A DNA stretch of 64,000 bases from Mariniblastus fucicola (GCF_008087665.1 NZ_CP042912.1:6014001-6078000), one strand, 5' to 3'; shown: positions 35,084-45,304, counted from the stretch's first letter. Program-made: numbers and translations. The notes: generated by a model from the sequence alone, not told the origin.

Positions 35084-36538
35084 ATGAACAAAATTGGCGT
35101 CGGCTTCTTCAACATTATGGTTTTAATTCTTGCCTTTTCTTCTGACGTATCAGCGCAGCCTGCTCAACCATCCAATGATGCTCAGAAACCGAACTTCGTC
35201 TTCTTTCTCGTCGACGATCTAGGCTGGATGGATATCGGGGCCAACGGCAGTCCATTTTACGAAACGCCGAACGTCGACAAACTAGCGGACGAAGGCATTC
35301 GGTTTACTCAAGCCTACGCTGGTTCGCCCGTTTGTTCACCAACGAGAGCGTCGATTCTGACAGGAAAAAACCCTGCTCGAATCAACCTAACGCAGTACAT
35401 TGGAGGATCCGGCAACCCGGACTACGAACGCAATCTTCCGTTGGAGGAGGTAACGTTTCCGGAGCTACTTCAAGAAGCCGGATACAAAAATGTTTTCCTT
35501 GGCAAATGGCACCTCAACAACCGAAATGGCGAAGTCACACACTGGCCGGACAAGCATGGATTCGATATCAATATCGGCGGTCATTTTCGCGGCGGTTTGT
35601 ACCTAAAGAACAAGTACTTCTCACCTTGGGACATCCCGAATCTTGAGAATGGGCCAGCCGGCGAATACATGACCGATCGCCTTGCGGATGAGGCCGTGAA
35701 CTTCATCAATCAAAAGCACGACTCGCCGTTTCTTCTTTACTTTTCGTTTTACAACGTTCACGCGCCGTTCTCTGCCCCCAAAGCTTTAGTTGAAAAATAC
35801 ACAACGAAACGCGACACATTGGGTTTGGCTGGCGAATCACGATTCCAAACTTTTAAACATGGCAATAAGCAGATCAGGTATCGTGACAAGCAGGACCACG
35901 CCACCTATGCGGCGATGGTTGAATCGATGGACGAGGCGGTTGGAAAGGTACTCGAATCGGTCAAGGCTCAAGGCATCGAAGATAAAACCGTCGTCGTTTT
36001 CTTTTCCGACAATGGAGGCCTTTCGACTTCCGAAGGTACACCAACGGCGAACACACCGCTGAGAGCCGGCAAGGGTTGGCTATATGAAGGCGGAATTCGA
36101 GAGCCTGCGATCATCAAGTGGCCTGGCGTTGCAAGGCCGACTGTTTCGGATGCAGTCATTACCAGCATGGATTTTTGCCCAACGATTCTGGATATGGCGG
36201 GACTTTCGCTTCGCCCCGAATTGCACGTAGACGGAAAAAGCCTTGTGCCGCTTCTGAAACGAGAGGTAGAGAAAGTTCACGACACAACGTACTTCCATTA
36301 TCCGCATCGATCGAACCAGAAAGGTAGACCCAGCAGCGCCATTCGCAAAGGGAATCACAAGCTGATCGTCTTCTTCGACGATGGCCACAAAGAACTTTAC
36401 GATCTCAGCCAAGATATTGGTGAGACGAAGGATCTGTCAGGCAAAATGCCTGAACTCACCGCCAGCTTGTATGCTGACTTGCGATCCTGGTGGAAGGAAG
36501 TTGATGCTCGATTCCCCAAAGAATTCTCAATGAACTAG
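35084..36538 (+). CDS. secreted S1 sulfatase (CSPTR)
   Basis: A 484-aa sulfatase with a signal peptide (IMVLILAFSSDVSAQ). Landmarks are FVFFLVDDLGWMDIGANG, the formylglycine motif in GSPVCSPTRASILTG, LGKWHLNN, YFSFYNVHAPF and FFSDNGGLST. AAAGAGA lies upstream of the ATG at 35084. It shows closest family pattern to the sulfatase half of the gene at 39110 (shared segments GFDINIGG and YHYPH/FHYPN). Part of the plus-strand cluster that starts at 31245. Confidence 0.93.
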   Translation: MNKIGVGFFNIMVLILAFSSDVSAQPAQPSNDAQKPNFVFFLVDDLGWMDIGANGSPFYETPNVDKLADEGIRFTQAYAGSPVCSPTRASILTGKNPARINLTQYIGGSGNPDYERNLPLEEVTFPELLQEAGYKNVFLGKWHLNNRNGEVTHWPDKHGFDINIGGHFRGGLYLKNKYFSPWDIPNLENGPAGEYMTDRLADEAVNFINQKHDSPFLLYFSFYNVHAPFSAPKALVEKYTTKRDTLGLAGESRFQTFKHGNKQIRYRDKQDHATYAAMVESMDEAVGKVLESVKAQGIEDKTVVVFFSDNGGLSTSEGTPTANTPLRAGKGWLYEGGIREPAIIKWPGVARPTVSDAVITSMDFCPTILDMAGLSLRPELHVDGKSLVPLLKREVEKVHDTTYFHYPHRSNQKGRPSSAIRKGNHKLIVFFDDGHKELYDLSQDIGETKDLSGKMPELTASLYADLRSWWKEVDARFPKEFSMN

Positions 36539-36613
36539 CTCCTGCACTACCAACCAGGTTTCTGAAATGGGCTCTATATCAATGACTGTGATACTTGAAG
36601 GTAACTCATAAAG

Positions 36614-36727
36614 ATGCCATTTCTAAAACTGATTTCGGTTCTCGTTTGCGTCGTGCTTGCTCAATGTGCGAACAAATCAATTGCACAGCCCAAGAGTGCC
36701 GGCCCGACAATGCTTTGTCGTCCCTGA
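36614..36727 (+). pseudogene. orphan signal-peptide ORF (37 aa), gene-start remnant
   Basis: ATG at 36614 encodes MPFLKLISVLVCVVLAQCANKSIAQPK, a normal signal peptide, then stops after 37 codons. Nothing protein-like follows. It looks like the first codons of a secreted protein (perhaps a sulfatase) whose body was deleted. A short genuine secreted peptide is possible but less likely. Confidence 0.45.
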
Positions 36728-36780
36728 AATGATCAAACTGAATTAGGCTCATCGTTTCCACCATTCACCCAAAACGATCA

Positions 36781-38349
36781 ATGCAAAATCGACTTTTTAT
36801 ATGGTCACTAACCGCCGCACTCGCAGGATTCCTGTTCGGTTTTGACACGGTCGTCATCTCCGGCGCCGAAAAGACAATTCAGTCGCTGTGGCAGTTGTCG
36901 CCCGGCACGCATGGTTGGGCGATGAGCATGGCTCTATGGGGCACGGTACTCGGATCGATGATCGGCGGATTCCCGACGGATCGGCTGGGTAGGAAGTCGA
37001 CGCTACTGTGGATTGGAGTTCTGTATTTCGTTTCCGCGATCTGGTCGGCGGCCGCAACCGATGTTTATTCGTTCATGATCGCCAGATTCATTGGTGGCGT
37101 TGGCGTTGGCATCTCAACCGTTGCCGCACCGCTGTACATTTCGGAAATTTCGCCGTCTGGCCAGCGGGGTTGGATGGCTGGAATGTTTCAGTTCAACATC
37201 GTGTTCGGGATTTTGGTGGCGCTGGTTTCGAACGCTCTTATTAGTGGCTTGGGCGAAAACGCGTGGCGCTGGATGCTTGGCGTCGAAGCGATTCCGGCGA
37301 TTCTCTATACGCTGTTTTGCTTTGGGCTTCCGAAGAGTCCGCGTTGGCTGATTGCCGTTAAGAAGGATCGACTTACGGCAGAGAAAATTTTGACTCAAAT
37401 TAATCCTGAGTCCGATCAGGCAAAAGTCTCTTCGATGGCGGATGAGATTGAGCAGTCCGCCCCGCAAGAAGATGCGAGCAACGGAAAGTTCTGGTCGTCT
37501 CAGTTGCGAAAGCCGATTGCGCTCGCCTTTCTGATCGCATTCTTCAATCAGCTTTCTGGCATCAACATCATTTTGTACTTTGCTCCACGCTTGCTTGGGC
37601 TTGCTGGATTCGAAGACCCATTCACGGCGGCCATTGGTCTTGGCTTGGTGAACCTCGTGTTCACTTTTGTGGGGCTTTGGCTGATCGACAAGCTTGGAAG
37701 GAAGTCTTTGCTGTTGATTGGTTCGATCGGCTACATCCTCTCCTTGGGCGTTTGTGGTTGGGCTTTCCTGACCAATGATGATTTCAAAGTCGTTTCCAAT
37801 GCTCAGAATGTCATCGATGCTGCGGGCGTTGTTTCGATGCTTGATTCGGTGGATTACCGCGAAGTTTCCGATTCAGAGAAAGCAAACGCCAGAGCTGCCT
37901 TAGGTAAGGCCTCAGTTGAGTTGGCCAAAGATTCGGACGCAAGCGGCGCGCGTAACGGTGTAGCGGAAATCGTCACCGTCGCAGAAGAAGTGAAAGCCGC
38001 CGCTTCGAAACGTCTCGGATCGTCAAGCTACTTGGTGCTCGGTTGCTTGTTGGCGTTCATTGCTTCCCACGCCGTCGGTCAAGGAGCCGTGATCTGGGTC
38101 TTCATCTCTGAGATCTTCCCCAATTCGCATCGAGCCGCCGGCCAGGCGTTTGGCTGCTTTACGCACTGGATCCTGGCGGCATTGTTAACGTTGCTGTTTC
38201 CGATCGTGATTGCGAACGTAGACGCTGGATGGCTATTCGTGTTCTTTTGCTTCATGATGTGTTTGCAACTTCTTTGGGTGGTGACCATGGTTCCGGAAAC
38301 CAAAGGCGTGCCGCTGGAAAAGATCCAAAAAATGTTAGGGCTGAACTGA
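36781..38349 (+). CDS. MFS sugar-porter transporter with periplasmic insert
   Basis: A 522-aa sugar:proton symporter-type MFS protein with 12 predicted membrane segments. The sugar-porter signatures are present: [15 protein letters not shown] at the N-terminus, [54 protein letters not shown] and [13 protein letters not shown] at the end. An 83-residue hydrophilic Ala/Glu/Lys/Val-rich insertion (about 331-414) lies between segments 9 and 10, on the periplasmic side. It probably imports a monosaccharide released by the island's enzymes. The stop overlaps the ATG of the next gene (TGATG). Confidence 0.92.
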   Translation: MQNRLFIWSLTAALAGFLFGFDTVVISGAEKTIQSLWQLSPGTHGWAMSMALWGTVLGSMIGGFPTDRLGRKSTLLWIGVLYFVSAIWSAAATDVYSFMIARFIGGVGVGISTVAAPLYISEISPSGQRGWMAGMFQFNIVFGILVALVSNALISGLGENAWRWMLGVEAIPAILYTLFCFGLPKSPRWLIAVKKDRLTAEKILTQINPESDQAKVSSMADEIEQSAPQEDASNGKFWSSQLRKPIALAFLIAFFNQLSGINIILYFAPRLLGLAGFEDPFTAAIGLGLVNLVFTFVGLWLIDKLGRKSLLLIGSIGYILSLGVCGWAFLTNDDFKVVSNAQNVIDAAGVVSMLDSVDYREVSDSEKANARAALGKASVELAKDSDASGARNGVAEIVTVAEEVKAAASKRLGSSSYLVLGCLLAFIASHAVGQGAVIWVFISEIFPNSHRAAGQAFGCFTHWILAALLTLLFPIVIANVDAGWLFVFFCFMMCLQLLWVVTMVPETKGVPLEKIQKMLGLN

Positions 38350-39104
38350 TGACATTCCAACACACTTTGAAGTGGTTACTATTCGTCGTTGCTCTGGCTT
38401 CCGTTTGCATCGTCGATATGGCGGTAGCAAATGACGGAACTGGTGGTCGTCCGCCCAACGTCGTGTTGATTTTTGCTGATGACCTCGGCTATGGCGATCT
38501 CGGCTGCTACGGATCTCCCGACATCAAAACGCCGCGCATCGATCAGATGGCGAGTGAAGGGATGCGGTTCACAGACTTCTATGCACAGCCTGTTTGCGGT
38601 CCATCGCGAGCCGCACTGATGCTCGCCAGACTTGCAGGTGCGCCGATCCATTCGGAGCGAGCCATCGATGGCGTTGACATCTCGGACGTGATTCACGGTC
38701 AGAAGGCGAAACTGAAAAGAAGTTACTTTTACTATCAACACGATTGCCGGCGAGCAGTTCGCAGCGACAAACGGAAACTGCTGCAGGCAAACATTGAGCC
38801 CGCAAAGAATATTATTCACAAACGTTGGAATCGCCATGTTGCCAAAGCCGACGCGGTTCGCCTAAGCAAGGCCGAGCTATATGATTTGGATTCCGAGATC
38901 GGTAAGGCAAACGATGTAGCCAAGATACATTCAGAAATCGTCGCCCAACTAGCGAAGCAGGACGATTGGGCTCGAAGCGACATCGGTGACCACGACCGCT
39001 TTGGCAGCAACGGCCGAGCATTTGTCGCCACGCTGAGGACGATTTCAACTGGAATGCTCCTGCTCAGGTCTGCCACGCAAAAATCCGGAAACGAAGAAAG
39101 TTAA
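38349..39104 (+). pseudogene. internally deleted S1 sulfatase (251 aa)
   Basis: The signal peptide and N-terminal sulfatase part are intact ([21 protein letters not shown], formylglycine motif CGPSR in [12 protein letters not shown]). The chain then jumps in frame from SRAALM to [20 protein letters not shown], which belongs near the C-terminal end of the fold. About 200 residues, including the metal-site DN and the catalytic His/Lys regions, are missing. The remaining tail ([18 protein letters not shown]) is sulfatase-like. ATGA overlap with the transporter stop shows it was in an operon. Very unlikely to be active. Confidence 0.85.
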
Positions 39105-39109
39105 CAATC

Positions 39110-41341
39110 ATGATGAGAACTCGAACGTTTTACACCATCGTGTTGTCCATCTGCCAAATCGCAGTTTCGACAGGTGGGAATTGTGTTCATGGCCAGGAAA
39201 CAAGCCAGACTAAATCAACTCCCAATATCGTTTTGATCATGGCGGACGATCTTGGCTGGAAGGATCTGCATTGCTACGGCAATGAAAACGTTGACACGCC
39301 CAACCTCGATCGCCTGGCGAAGCAGGGTCTGCTCTTTACGGATGCCTATTCAGCGGCTTCGGTTTGCACACCGACACGAGCAGCTTTGATGACGGGAGAA
39401 TCACCGGCGCGTTTGAACATCACGAATCATGCCGGAGGACATCCGCCAAATTTTCAGAAACCCGGCACGAACTTGGTGACGCCGTTGTGGCTGCGGCACC
39501 TGCCACTTGAGCGAATCACGATTGCCGAACAGCTCAAGCAGGCTGGCTATGCAACTGGCTTTGTCGGAAAGTGGCATCTGTCCCACCGTTCCAGGTCTGA
39601 CGAGGGTGAGGACTTGCCAAGCGAACCGGAACTTCGCGCCGAACACCAAGGCTTCGATATCAATATTGGAGGCTGTCGATTCGGTGGTCCACCGAGCTAT
39701 TTCAGCCCGTACAAGATCCCCAATCTGGACGGGAAATTCGACGGCGAGTATTTGCCTGATCGATGCGCTGATGAATGCATCGACTTCATTAAGTCGGCCA
39801 AAGCAGAAAATGATCGACCATTTTTTCTTTGTTGGTGGAATTATTCTGTTCACTATCCGTTTCAAGCTCCGGATGATTTGATTGCCAAATACGAAAAGAG
39901 AAAAGGACCAGGAGTCGAGAATCCAACTTATGCAGCGATGATTGAGGGCATGGATGCTTCGATCGGCAAGCTTCTCAAATCAATCGATGATCAAGGATTG
40001 AGCGAAGACACGCTTGTGATCTTTACGTCGGACAATGGACCGTTTGCGGCGAACGTCAAGCCACTGCGTGCCGAAAAAGGGTACCTGTACGAAGGCGGTA
40101 TTCGAGTTCCGATGATTGTTCGCTGGCCAGGTCGCGTTCGTCCCGCTAGTCAGACTGCAACGCCGGTGATCACGATGGACATTCATGCATCGATCCTCGA
40201 AGCGGCGAACCTGAAGGCGGATCCGTCCAATACTCCTGACGGTGTTTCTCTGTTGCCGATGCTCAAAGAAGAATCACAACTGAAACGCAAGTCGATCTTT
40301 TTCCACTACCCGAACTACGCGTTTCACAAAAAGAATCGAATGGCCAGCGCGATTCGCTCAGGCGAGTACAAGTTAATCAAGTTTTACGATGACGAATCTG
40401 TCGAGCTTTACAACTTGAAGGATGACATCGGTGAAGCCAACGACCTGTCAAAGTCGATGCCAGAAATGACTCAGCAGCTTCAGTCTGAATTGGAATCATG
40501 GCTGGAGGAAACCAAAGCTAGCCAGCCTCAACACGCCGATGCTGATTCGAACGGCTTTCCTGGCGACAAAGTTGATTTTAATGGCTTTGATCGCTACACG
40601 TTTAAAGTGAACGATGTACAGCTGTCTGTCGTTTGTCCGCAGAAAGCGGCACCGGGAAAGCCGTGGCTCTGGCGGAGCATGTTCTGGGGTGGTACGAAAG
40701 ATGCGACGCGGCGTGTGACTCTGATGGATCTTGAGCTGGTCAAGCAGGGCTATCATGTGGTGATTCGTCCGGGCGATGCATCTGGCCATCCTCGCGGAAA
40801 CGCATCGATCGATGTTGCCTGGGATTATCTGACCAAACAACATGGGTTCGCCAGGAAAGTATCTATGGGATCAATGAGCCGCGAAACGTTGGCGCTGTTC
40901 CGATGGGCGTCTTCCAACCCCGACAAGGTCGCGAGCATCTATGTCGACAATGGCGTCTGCAGCGTAAAAAGTTGGCCGGGCGGAAGGCTTGTTCCCGGAA
41001 CGGGCTCATCGGCCGATGGTGCGCCGAAGTCATGGGAGTTGCTAAAGAAAACATACGGCTTTGCATCAAACGAAGAGGCATTAGCAGCGAAGGTAAGCCC
41101 AATCGACTGGTTGGATCCACTGGCCAAAGCGGGCGTTCCGATCTTGTTGTGCAGCGGCACGAAGGACTCGACGGTGCCTTATGAAGAGAACGCTGCGATA
41201 CTAATGAAACGATACAAAGAGCTCGGCGGCAACGTCAAAGTAATTCTCGAGGAAAAAGACCATCATCCACATGGCCTTGAGAATTCGGCGCCAGTGATCG
41301 AGTTCATCAAGAAAAATAATCCAACTAACCAGATGCAATAA
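39110..41341 (+). CDS. sulfatase-alpha/beta hydrolase fusion (CTPTR)
   Basis: A 743-aa secreted protein with the domain order reversed relative to 27169 and 56274. Residues about 35-470 are an S1 sulfatase: IVLIMADDLGWKDLHCYG, formylglycine motif CTPTR in SVCTPTRAALMTG, GKWHLSH, FTSDNGPF. After a linker (QPQHADADSNGFPGDK) comes an alpha/beta hydrolase with VHVVI-like strands, the elbow MGSMSRE, LCSGTKDSTVPY and the His region KDHHPHG. The nucleophile elbow is not a standard GxSxG. It follows the deleted sulfatase by 5 bp and precedes the GH43-like gene by 1 bp. Confidence 0.88.
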   Translation: MMRTRTFYTIVLSICQIAVSTGGNCVHGQETSQTKSTPNIVLIMADDLGWKDLHCYGNENVDTPNLDRLAKQGLLFTDAYSAASVCTPTRAALMTGESPARLNITNHAGGHPPNFQKPGTNLVTPLWLRHLPLERITIAEQLKQAGYATGFVGKWHLSHRSRSDEGEDLPSEPELRAEHQGFDINIGGCRFGGPPSYFSPYKIPNLDGKFDGEYLPDRCADECIDFIKSAKAENDRPFFLCWWNYSVHYPFQAPDDLIAKYEKRKGPGVENPTYAAMIEGMDASIGKLLKSIDDQGLSEDTLVIFTSDNGPFAANVKPLRAEKGYLYEGGIRVPMIVRWPGRVRPASQTATPVITMDIHASILEAANLKADPSNTPDGVSLLPMLKEESQLKRKSIFFHYPNYAFHKKNRMASAIRSGEYKLIKFYDDESVELYNLKDDIGEANDLSKSMPEMTQQLQSELESWLEETKASQPQHADADSNGFPGDKVDFNGFDRYTFKVNDVQLSVVCPQKAAPGKPWLWRSMFWGGTKDATRRVTLMDLELVKQGYHVVIRPGDASGHPRGNASIDVAWDYLTKQHGFARKVSMGSMSRETLALFRWASSNPDKVASIYVDNGVCSVKSWPGGRLVPGTGSSADGAPKSWELLKKTYGFASNEEALAAKVSPIDWLDPLAKAGVPILLCSGTKDSTVPYEENAAILMKRYKELGGNVKVILEEKDHHPHGLENSAPVIEFIKKNNPTNQMQ

Positions 41342-41342
41342 T

Positions 41343-43508
41343 ATGTGCGCAGCGAACATCAGAACATGTCTAATTGCGGCAAGCCTCGCAATACTGACGC
41401 TGACATCGGGCGCAGATTCTGCAGTCGCTCAATCAGCAACCGTCACTCATTCGGCGGTCGAAGGGATTGGTGCTGAGCCTGGTGTTATGCGGCGTGACCC
41501 AAGCGACATCATCAAGGTCGGTGATTTGTACTACGTGTGGTATTCGAAAGGCAGAATCTCGCCGGGCTACGACGCGACAGTCTGGTACGCAACCTCAACC
41601 GACGGTCACAATTGGACGGAAAAAGGGCAGGCACTTGCCAAAGGAAAACCCGGCAGCTGGGAAGGTGCGAGTGTCTTTACACCAAACGTCCTTGTTGCCG
41701 AGCAACGTTATTGGCTGTTCTACTCTGGCACGTCCAGGAAGTTCAAAAAACCATTCAGTCCTGATTCCAAAATTGGCATCGCGGTTTCAGATTCTCCCGA
41801 TGGTCCCTGGGAACGATTGGCTTCCAATCCTGCACTATCCCACGGCGACAACAAAGACGATTTTGACAGTCACCTGGTCGATGATGCGTGCCTGATCGTT
41901 CGCGATGGAAAATACTGGCTCTACTACAAAGGGCGTCAATTGGGGAAAGGGCCGGGCCAAACTCAAATGGGACTGGCCGTTGCAGACCATCCGCAGGGCC
42001 CTTATCTCCGGCACCAAGCCAACCCGGTCATTCCGGGCAATCACGAAGTGCTTGTTTGGCCACACGGCAATGGGGTCGCGGCGATGATTGGAACGACTGG
42101 CCCCAAAGAAATCACAAACTCGATCATGCACTCAGAAGATGGAGTTACTTTTTCCAGGACTAGGGATGTGTCGAAAGGACCTTGGGCGGGCGGAGCCTAT
42201 CGCCCGGAAGCGTTTACACAAAGCGGCAAAGGATCAACGCCGCAGTGGGGAGTCGAAATCGGTCGGCCGAAAGGTAGGGAAACGAATGGTTCGAAGCTGC
42301 CTTTCATTCAACGTTTTGATATTACAGAAAATTCTGTTTCAGCAAGCTACACCTTCGCCGATGACTTGGCCTTTTTGAACAAGCATACGGACATTGTTCT
42401 GTTGCGAGATGGTGATGCATCAGTCGCCGTCGCTCCCGCTTATCAGGGCCGTGTGATGACCAGTACGTTCGATCAAGAATCCGGCCCAAGCTTTGGCTGG
42501 ATCAATCGGCCTGTCATCGAAAAAGGTTTGCTTTCTGACGAAGACAGGAAAGGCGCACTTGAGGAGCACATCTACATCTTCGGCGGCGAAGAAAGATTTT
42601 GGCTGGGCCCCGAAGGCGGTCAGTACGCACTTTTTTTCAAGCCGGGAACCGGGTTCACGTTTGATGACTGGACGACGCCTGCCGCGATCGATACTGATCG
42701 GTTCAAGTTGGTGAGCCAGACCGAATCGTCGGCTATCTTCTCGCACGACACAGAGTTGATCAACCACAGCGGCACCAAGTTTAAAGTTGGTATCGAGCGA
42801 ACGGTGGAGCTTCTGGACAAAAAGAAAGCCGCGACTCTGTTGAGCGTTGAGCTTGGCGACGGCCTGCGAATGGTGGGTTATGAAACGGACAACCGAATCA
42901 CCAATACGGGAACGAAAGCGTGGAAACCAGAAACCGGTTTGATGTCGATTTGGATCCTGGGCATGTACAACCCATCGCCAAAAACCACAGTCGTGATTCC
43001 GTTCAAAACAGGCGACGAAAAACATTTCGGCCCGAAAGTCAATGACACCTATTTCGGCAAAGTTCCACCAGAATACCTGCAGGTCCAGGAAGACACCCTG
43101 TTCTTTCGCGGCGACGGCACAAGGCGCGGGAAGATCGGCGTCAATGCCCAGCGATCAAAAGGCATCGCTGGAAGTTACGACGCCACCGGCAAGGTACTCA
43201 ATATCGTGACCTACAACGTTCAGGATGCTCCCGAAGGATTCGTCAATTCGATGTGGGAACTACAAGACAAGCCGTACTCCGGAGATGTTATCAACTCGTA
43301 CAACGACGGGTCGCCGGAAGAAGGAAAGCCACCGCTTGGTCCGTTCTACGAGCTGGAAACTTCTTCGCCGGCCGCTGCTCTTGAGCCAGGCGAAACGATA
43401 AAGCATGTTCAGAGAACATTTCATATCCAGGGTTCTGAAGAGCAACTCAATGCATTGACAGAGAAACTTCTGGGCGTGTCGCTGGACTTAATCAAGTCAG
43501 CGTTTTGA
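41343..43508 (+). CDS. GH43/GH117-like propeller fused to a DUF6786-like domain
   Basis: A 721-aa secreted protein. The N-terminal propeller has repeats RDPSDIIKVGDLYYVWYSKG, FTPNVLVAEQRYWLFYSG and VDDACLIVRDGKYWLYYKGR, as in GH43 and GH117 (alpha-L-anhydrogalactosidase) families. From about residue 345 a second domain begins (DIVLLRDGDASVAVAPAYQGR, IFGGEERFWLGPEGGQYALFF), resembling DUF6786, a mutarotase-like fold. Two proteins that are usually separate appear fused. It starts 1 bp after the previous stop. Catalytic residues are not assigned; the substrate could be an anhydro- or sulfated galactan or fucan side chain. Confidence 0.75.
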   Translation: MCAANIRTCLIAASLAILTLTSGADSAVAQSATVTHSAVEGIGAEPGVMRRDPSDIIKVGDLYYVWYSKGRISPGYDATVWYATSTDGHNWTEKGQALAKGKPGSWEGASVFTPNVLVAEQRYWLFYSGTSRKFKKPFSPDSKIGIAVSDSPDGPWERLASNPALSHGDNKDDFDSHLVDDACLIVRDGKYWLYYKGRQLGKGPGQTQMGLAVADHPQGPYLRHQANPVIPGNHEVLVWPHGNGVAAMIGTTGPKEITNSIMHSEDGVTFSRTRDVSKGPWAGGAYRPEAFTQSGKGSTPQWGVEIGRPKGRETNGSKLPFIQRFDITENSVSASYTFADDLAFLNKHTDIVLLRDGDASVAVAPAYQGRVMTSTFDQESGPSFGWINRPVIEKGLLSDEDRKGALEEHIYIFGGEERFWLGPEGGQYALFFKPGTGFTFDDWTTPAAIDTDRFKLVSQTESSAIFSHDTELINHSGTKFKVGIERTVELLDKKKAATLLSVELGDGLRMVGYETDNRITNTGTKAWKPETGLMSIWILGMYNPSPKTTVVIPFKTGDEKHFGPKVNDTYFGKVPPEYLQVQEDTLFFRGDGTRRGKIGVNAQRSKGIAGSYDATGKVLNIVTYNVQDAPEGFVNSMWELQDKPYSGDVINSYNDGSPEEGKPPLGPFYELETSSPAAALEPGETIKHVQRTFHIQGSEEQLNALTEKLLGVSLDLIKSAF

Positions 43509-43540
43509 TCCAATGTCGCTTCCATGGCTCGCAAATCGGC

Positions 43541-45304
43541 TCATTGATCAAGTCGTTTGACTTCCACGTAGTACGCGCCGCGATTCTTTTTTCCCTCTGA
43601 GATCCAAGTTTGCACGAGAGTTGGGCCAACGGGCAGCTTCATCGACAACGAAATCGAGTCTGATTTATCCATGATGTCGGTTTCTGTTTCCAGATCTCCG
43701 ACTTTTACTTTCGCCTTGCCAGCTTTGAATTCATAGTCGACACCGGCCGGACGAGCACGAAGTGTGATTTTATACTTGCCAGCCTGCCGAACATCGACTG
43801 CCCAAAAACCGTTCGACGAAAGATCACGTTTTATCTTTCCCTGATTCCACGGAACTTCGCCTTCGGTAACATGCCAGTCATGACAGGTGAGTAACACGTT
43901 GGGATCAGCGTCGGTGCCCAACGGAATTCTGACGTATTCGTCAAACTGTTTCGAAACGCTTTTCCACCATTTGTCGTAGCTGCTTCGAAGTTCTTTGACG
44001 ACTTCCGGGTACTTTCTTGAAACGTCTTTCTTCTGGGCTCGGTCCGAATCGAGGTCGTACAGATACTTTCCGTTAATCAATCGCCAGTTCTGTTTCATAA
44101 CGGAGCTGCTTCTCCATTTTTCTGGCTTGTCGATACGCTGCGAGTGGACGACAAGCGTGCGATCATTCAGATCTGATCCACCATCGGGGTCGAGCCAAAG
44201 TTCCTTTAGGGAGCTACCATCAAACTCAACTTCACGAGGCATTTTAAGCTCGCAAAGATCGACAAACGTTGGCAGCAAGTCGAATTGAGCGGTCAGTGTC
44301 GAAAGCTCCTTACCGCCTCCGATTTTTCCATCAGGCCAGCGAACAAAAAACGGAACGCGGTGTCCGCCTTCAAGCTTTGACGCCTTCGTGCCACTCAGAC
44401 CGCCGTTGAAGCCAATCCACTCGTAACCTTTCTTGATCGCGTCCGGCTTCAGCATGCCGCGAGCTGTCCCGTTGTCAGAAGTAAAGATCAGAATCGTGTT
44501 CTCTTTCAGCCCCAGTTCATTGAGCTTTTCACACAGCTTTCCAACGTTGTCATCAATATTGGTGATCATGCCGTAGAAAGAAGACATGGTTTTTTCGACA
44601 CCTTTATCACGATAGGGTTGCGAATATTCTTTCGCACATCGATAAGGGCCATGAGCCGCATTCGTCGCGAGGTAAGCAAAGAATGGTTTGTCGCGATTGT
44701 CTTCAATGAAATCAAGCGTTGCCTCAAAAAAGACATCGGTACAGTATCCCTTTTGCTTCTCAGGTTTACCGTTGCGAAAGTACGTATCATCGAAGTAATC
44801 GTTGCCCCACGCGTCAGGAGTTTGACTAACGCCACCGCCGCCGTGAATAAACTCAACCTGAAAACCACGATGCCGTGGTAGGAAGGGATAATTGTCGCCC
44901 AAATGCCACTTACCGAAAATCCCGGTCGCGTAGCCGTTGCTGGCGAACACATCAGCCATCGTCAATTCATCGGCTCGAAGAATCGAACGCCCCATGATCG
45001 TGTGCCAAACTCCTGTTCGACAACTGTATCGTCCCGTCATCAAAGCCGCTCGCGTTTCTGCACAGGTTGGATCGACATGAAAATCAGTCATCCGTACGCT
45101 TTGTTTTGCGAGCGTATCCAAATGCGGAGTCTTCAGCATTGTGTTGCCGTTGATGCCGACATCGCCATAGCCCATGTCGTCCGTCATGATCAGGATGACG
45201 TTCGGCTTCCTCTCAGGACTTCCTGGTCCGTCGAGGGCGATGCAATCCTTTAGCTCGCAGAACAAGGCAACAAACAGGCACAAAAGAAGCGAAAAACACT
45301 GCAT
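43541..45304 (-). CDS. secreted S1 sulfatase with unusual CAETR motif
   Basis: A 587-aa sulfatase with signal peptide (MQCFSLLLCLFVALF) and core VILIMTDDMGYGDVGING, IFGKWHLGD, TNAAHGPYR and IFTSDNGTAR. The formylglycine motif reads CAETR (DPTCAETRAALMTG) where CxPxR or CxAxR is expected. The cysteine and arginine remain. It carries a C-terminal extension of about 130 residues (GKYKITLRARPAG to the end), probably a beta-sandwich. It begins 43 bp after the large glycoside hydrolase on the same strand. Whether the cysteine is converted to formylglycine is uncertain. Confidence 0.88.
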   Translation of the reverse strand: MQCFSLLLCLFVALFCELKDCIALDGPGSPERKPNVILIMTDDMGYGDVGINGNTMLKTPHLDTLAKQSVRMTDFHVDPTCAETRAALMTGRYSCRTGVWHTIMGRSILRADELTMADVFASNGYATGIFGKWHLGDNYPFLPRHRGFQVEFIHGGGGVSQTPDAWGNDYFDDTYFRNGKPEKQKGYCTDVFFEATLDFIEDNRDKPFFAYLATNAAHGPYRCAKEYSQPYRDKGVEKTMSSFYGMITNIDDNVGKLCEKLNELGLKENTILIFTSDNGTARGMLKPDAIKKGYEWIGFNGGLSGTKASKLEGGHRVPFFVRWPDGKIGGGKELSTLTAQFDLLPTFVDLCELKMPREVEFDGSSLKELWLDPDGGSDLNDRTLVVHSQRIDKPEKWRSSSVMKQNWRLINGKYLYDLDSDRAQKKDVSRKYPEVVKELRSSYDKWWKSVSKQFDEYVRIPLGTDADPNVLLTCHDWHVTEGEVPWNQGKIKRDLSSNGFWAVDVRQAGKYKITLRARPAGVDYEFKAGKAKVKVGDLETETDIMDKSDSISLSMKLPVGPTLVQTWISEGKKNRGAYYVEVKRLDQ

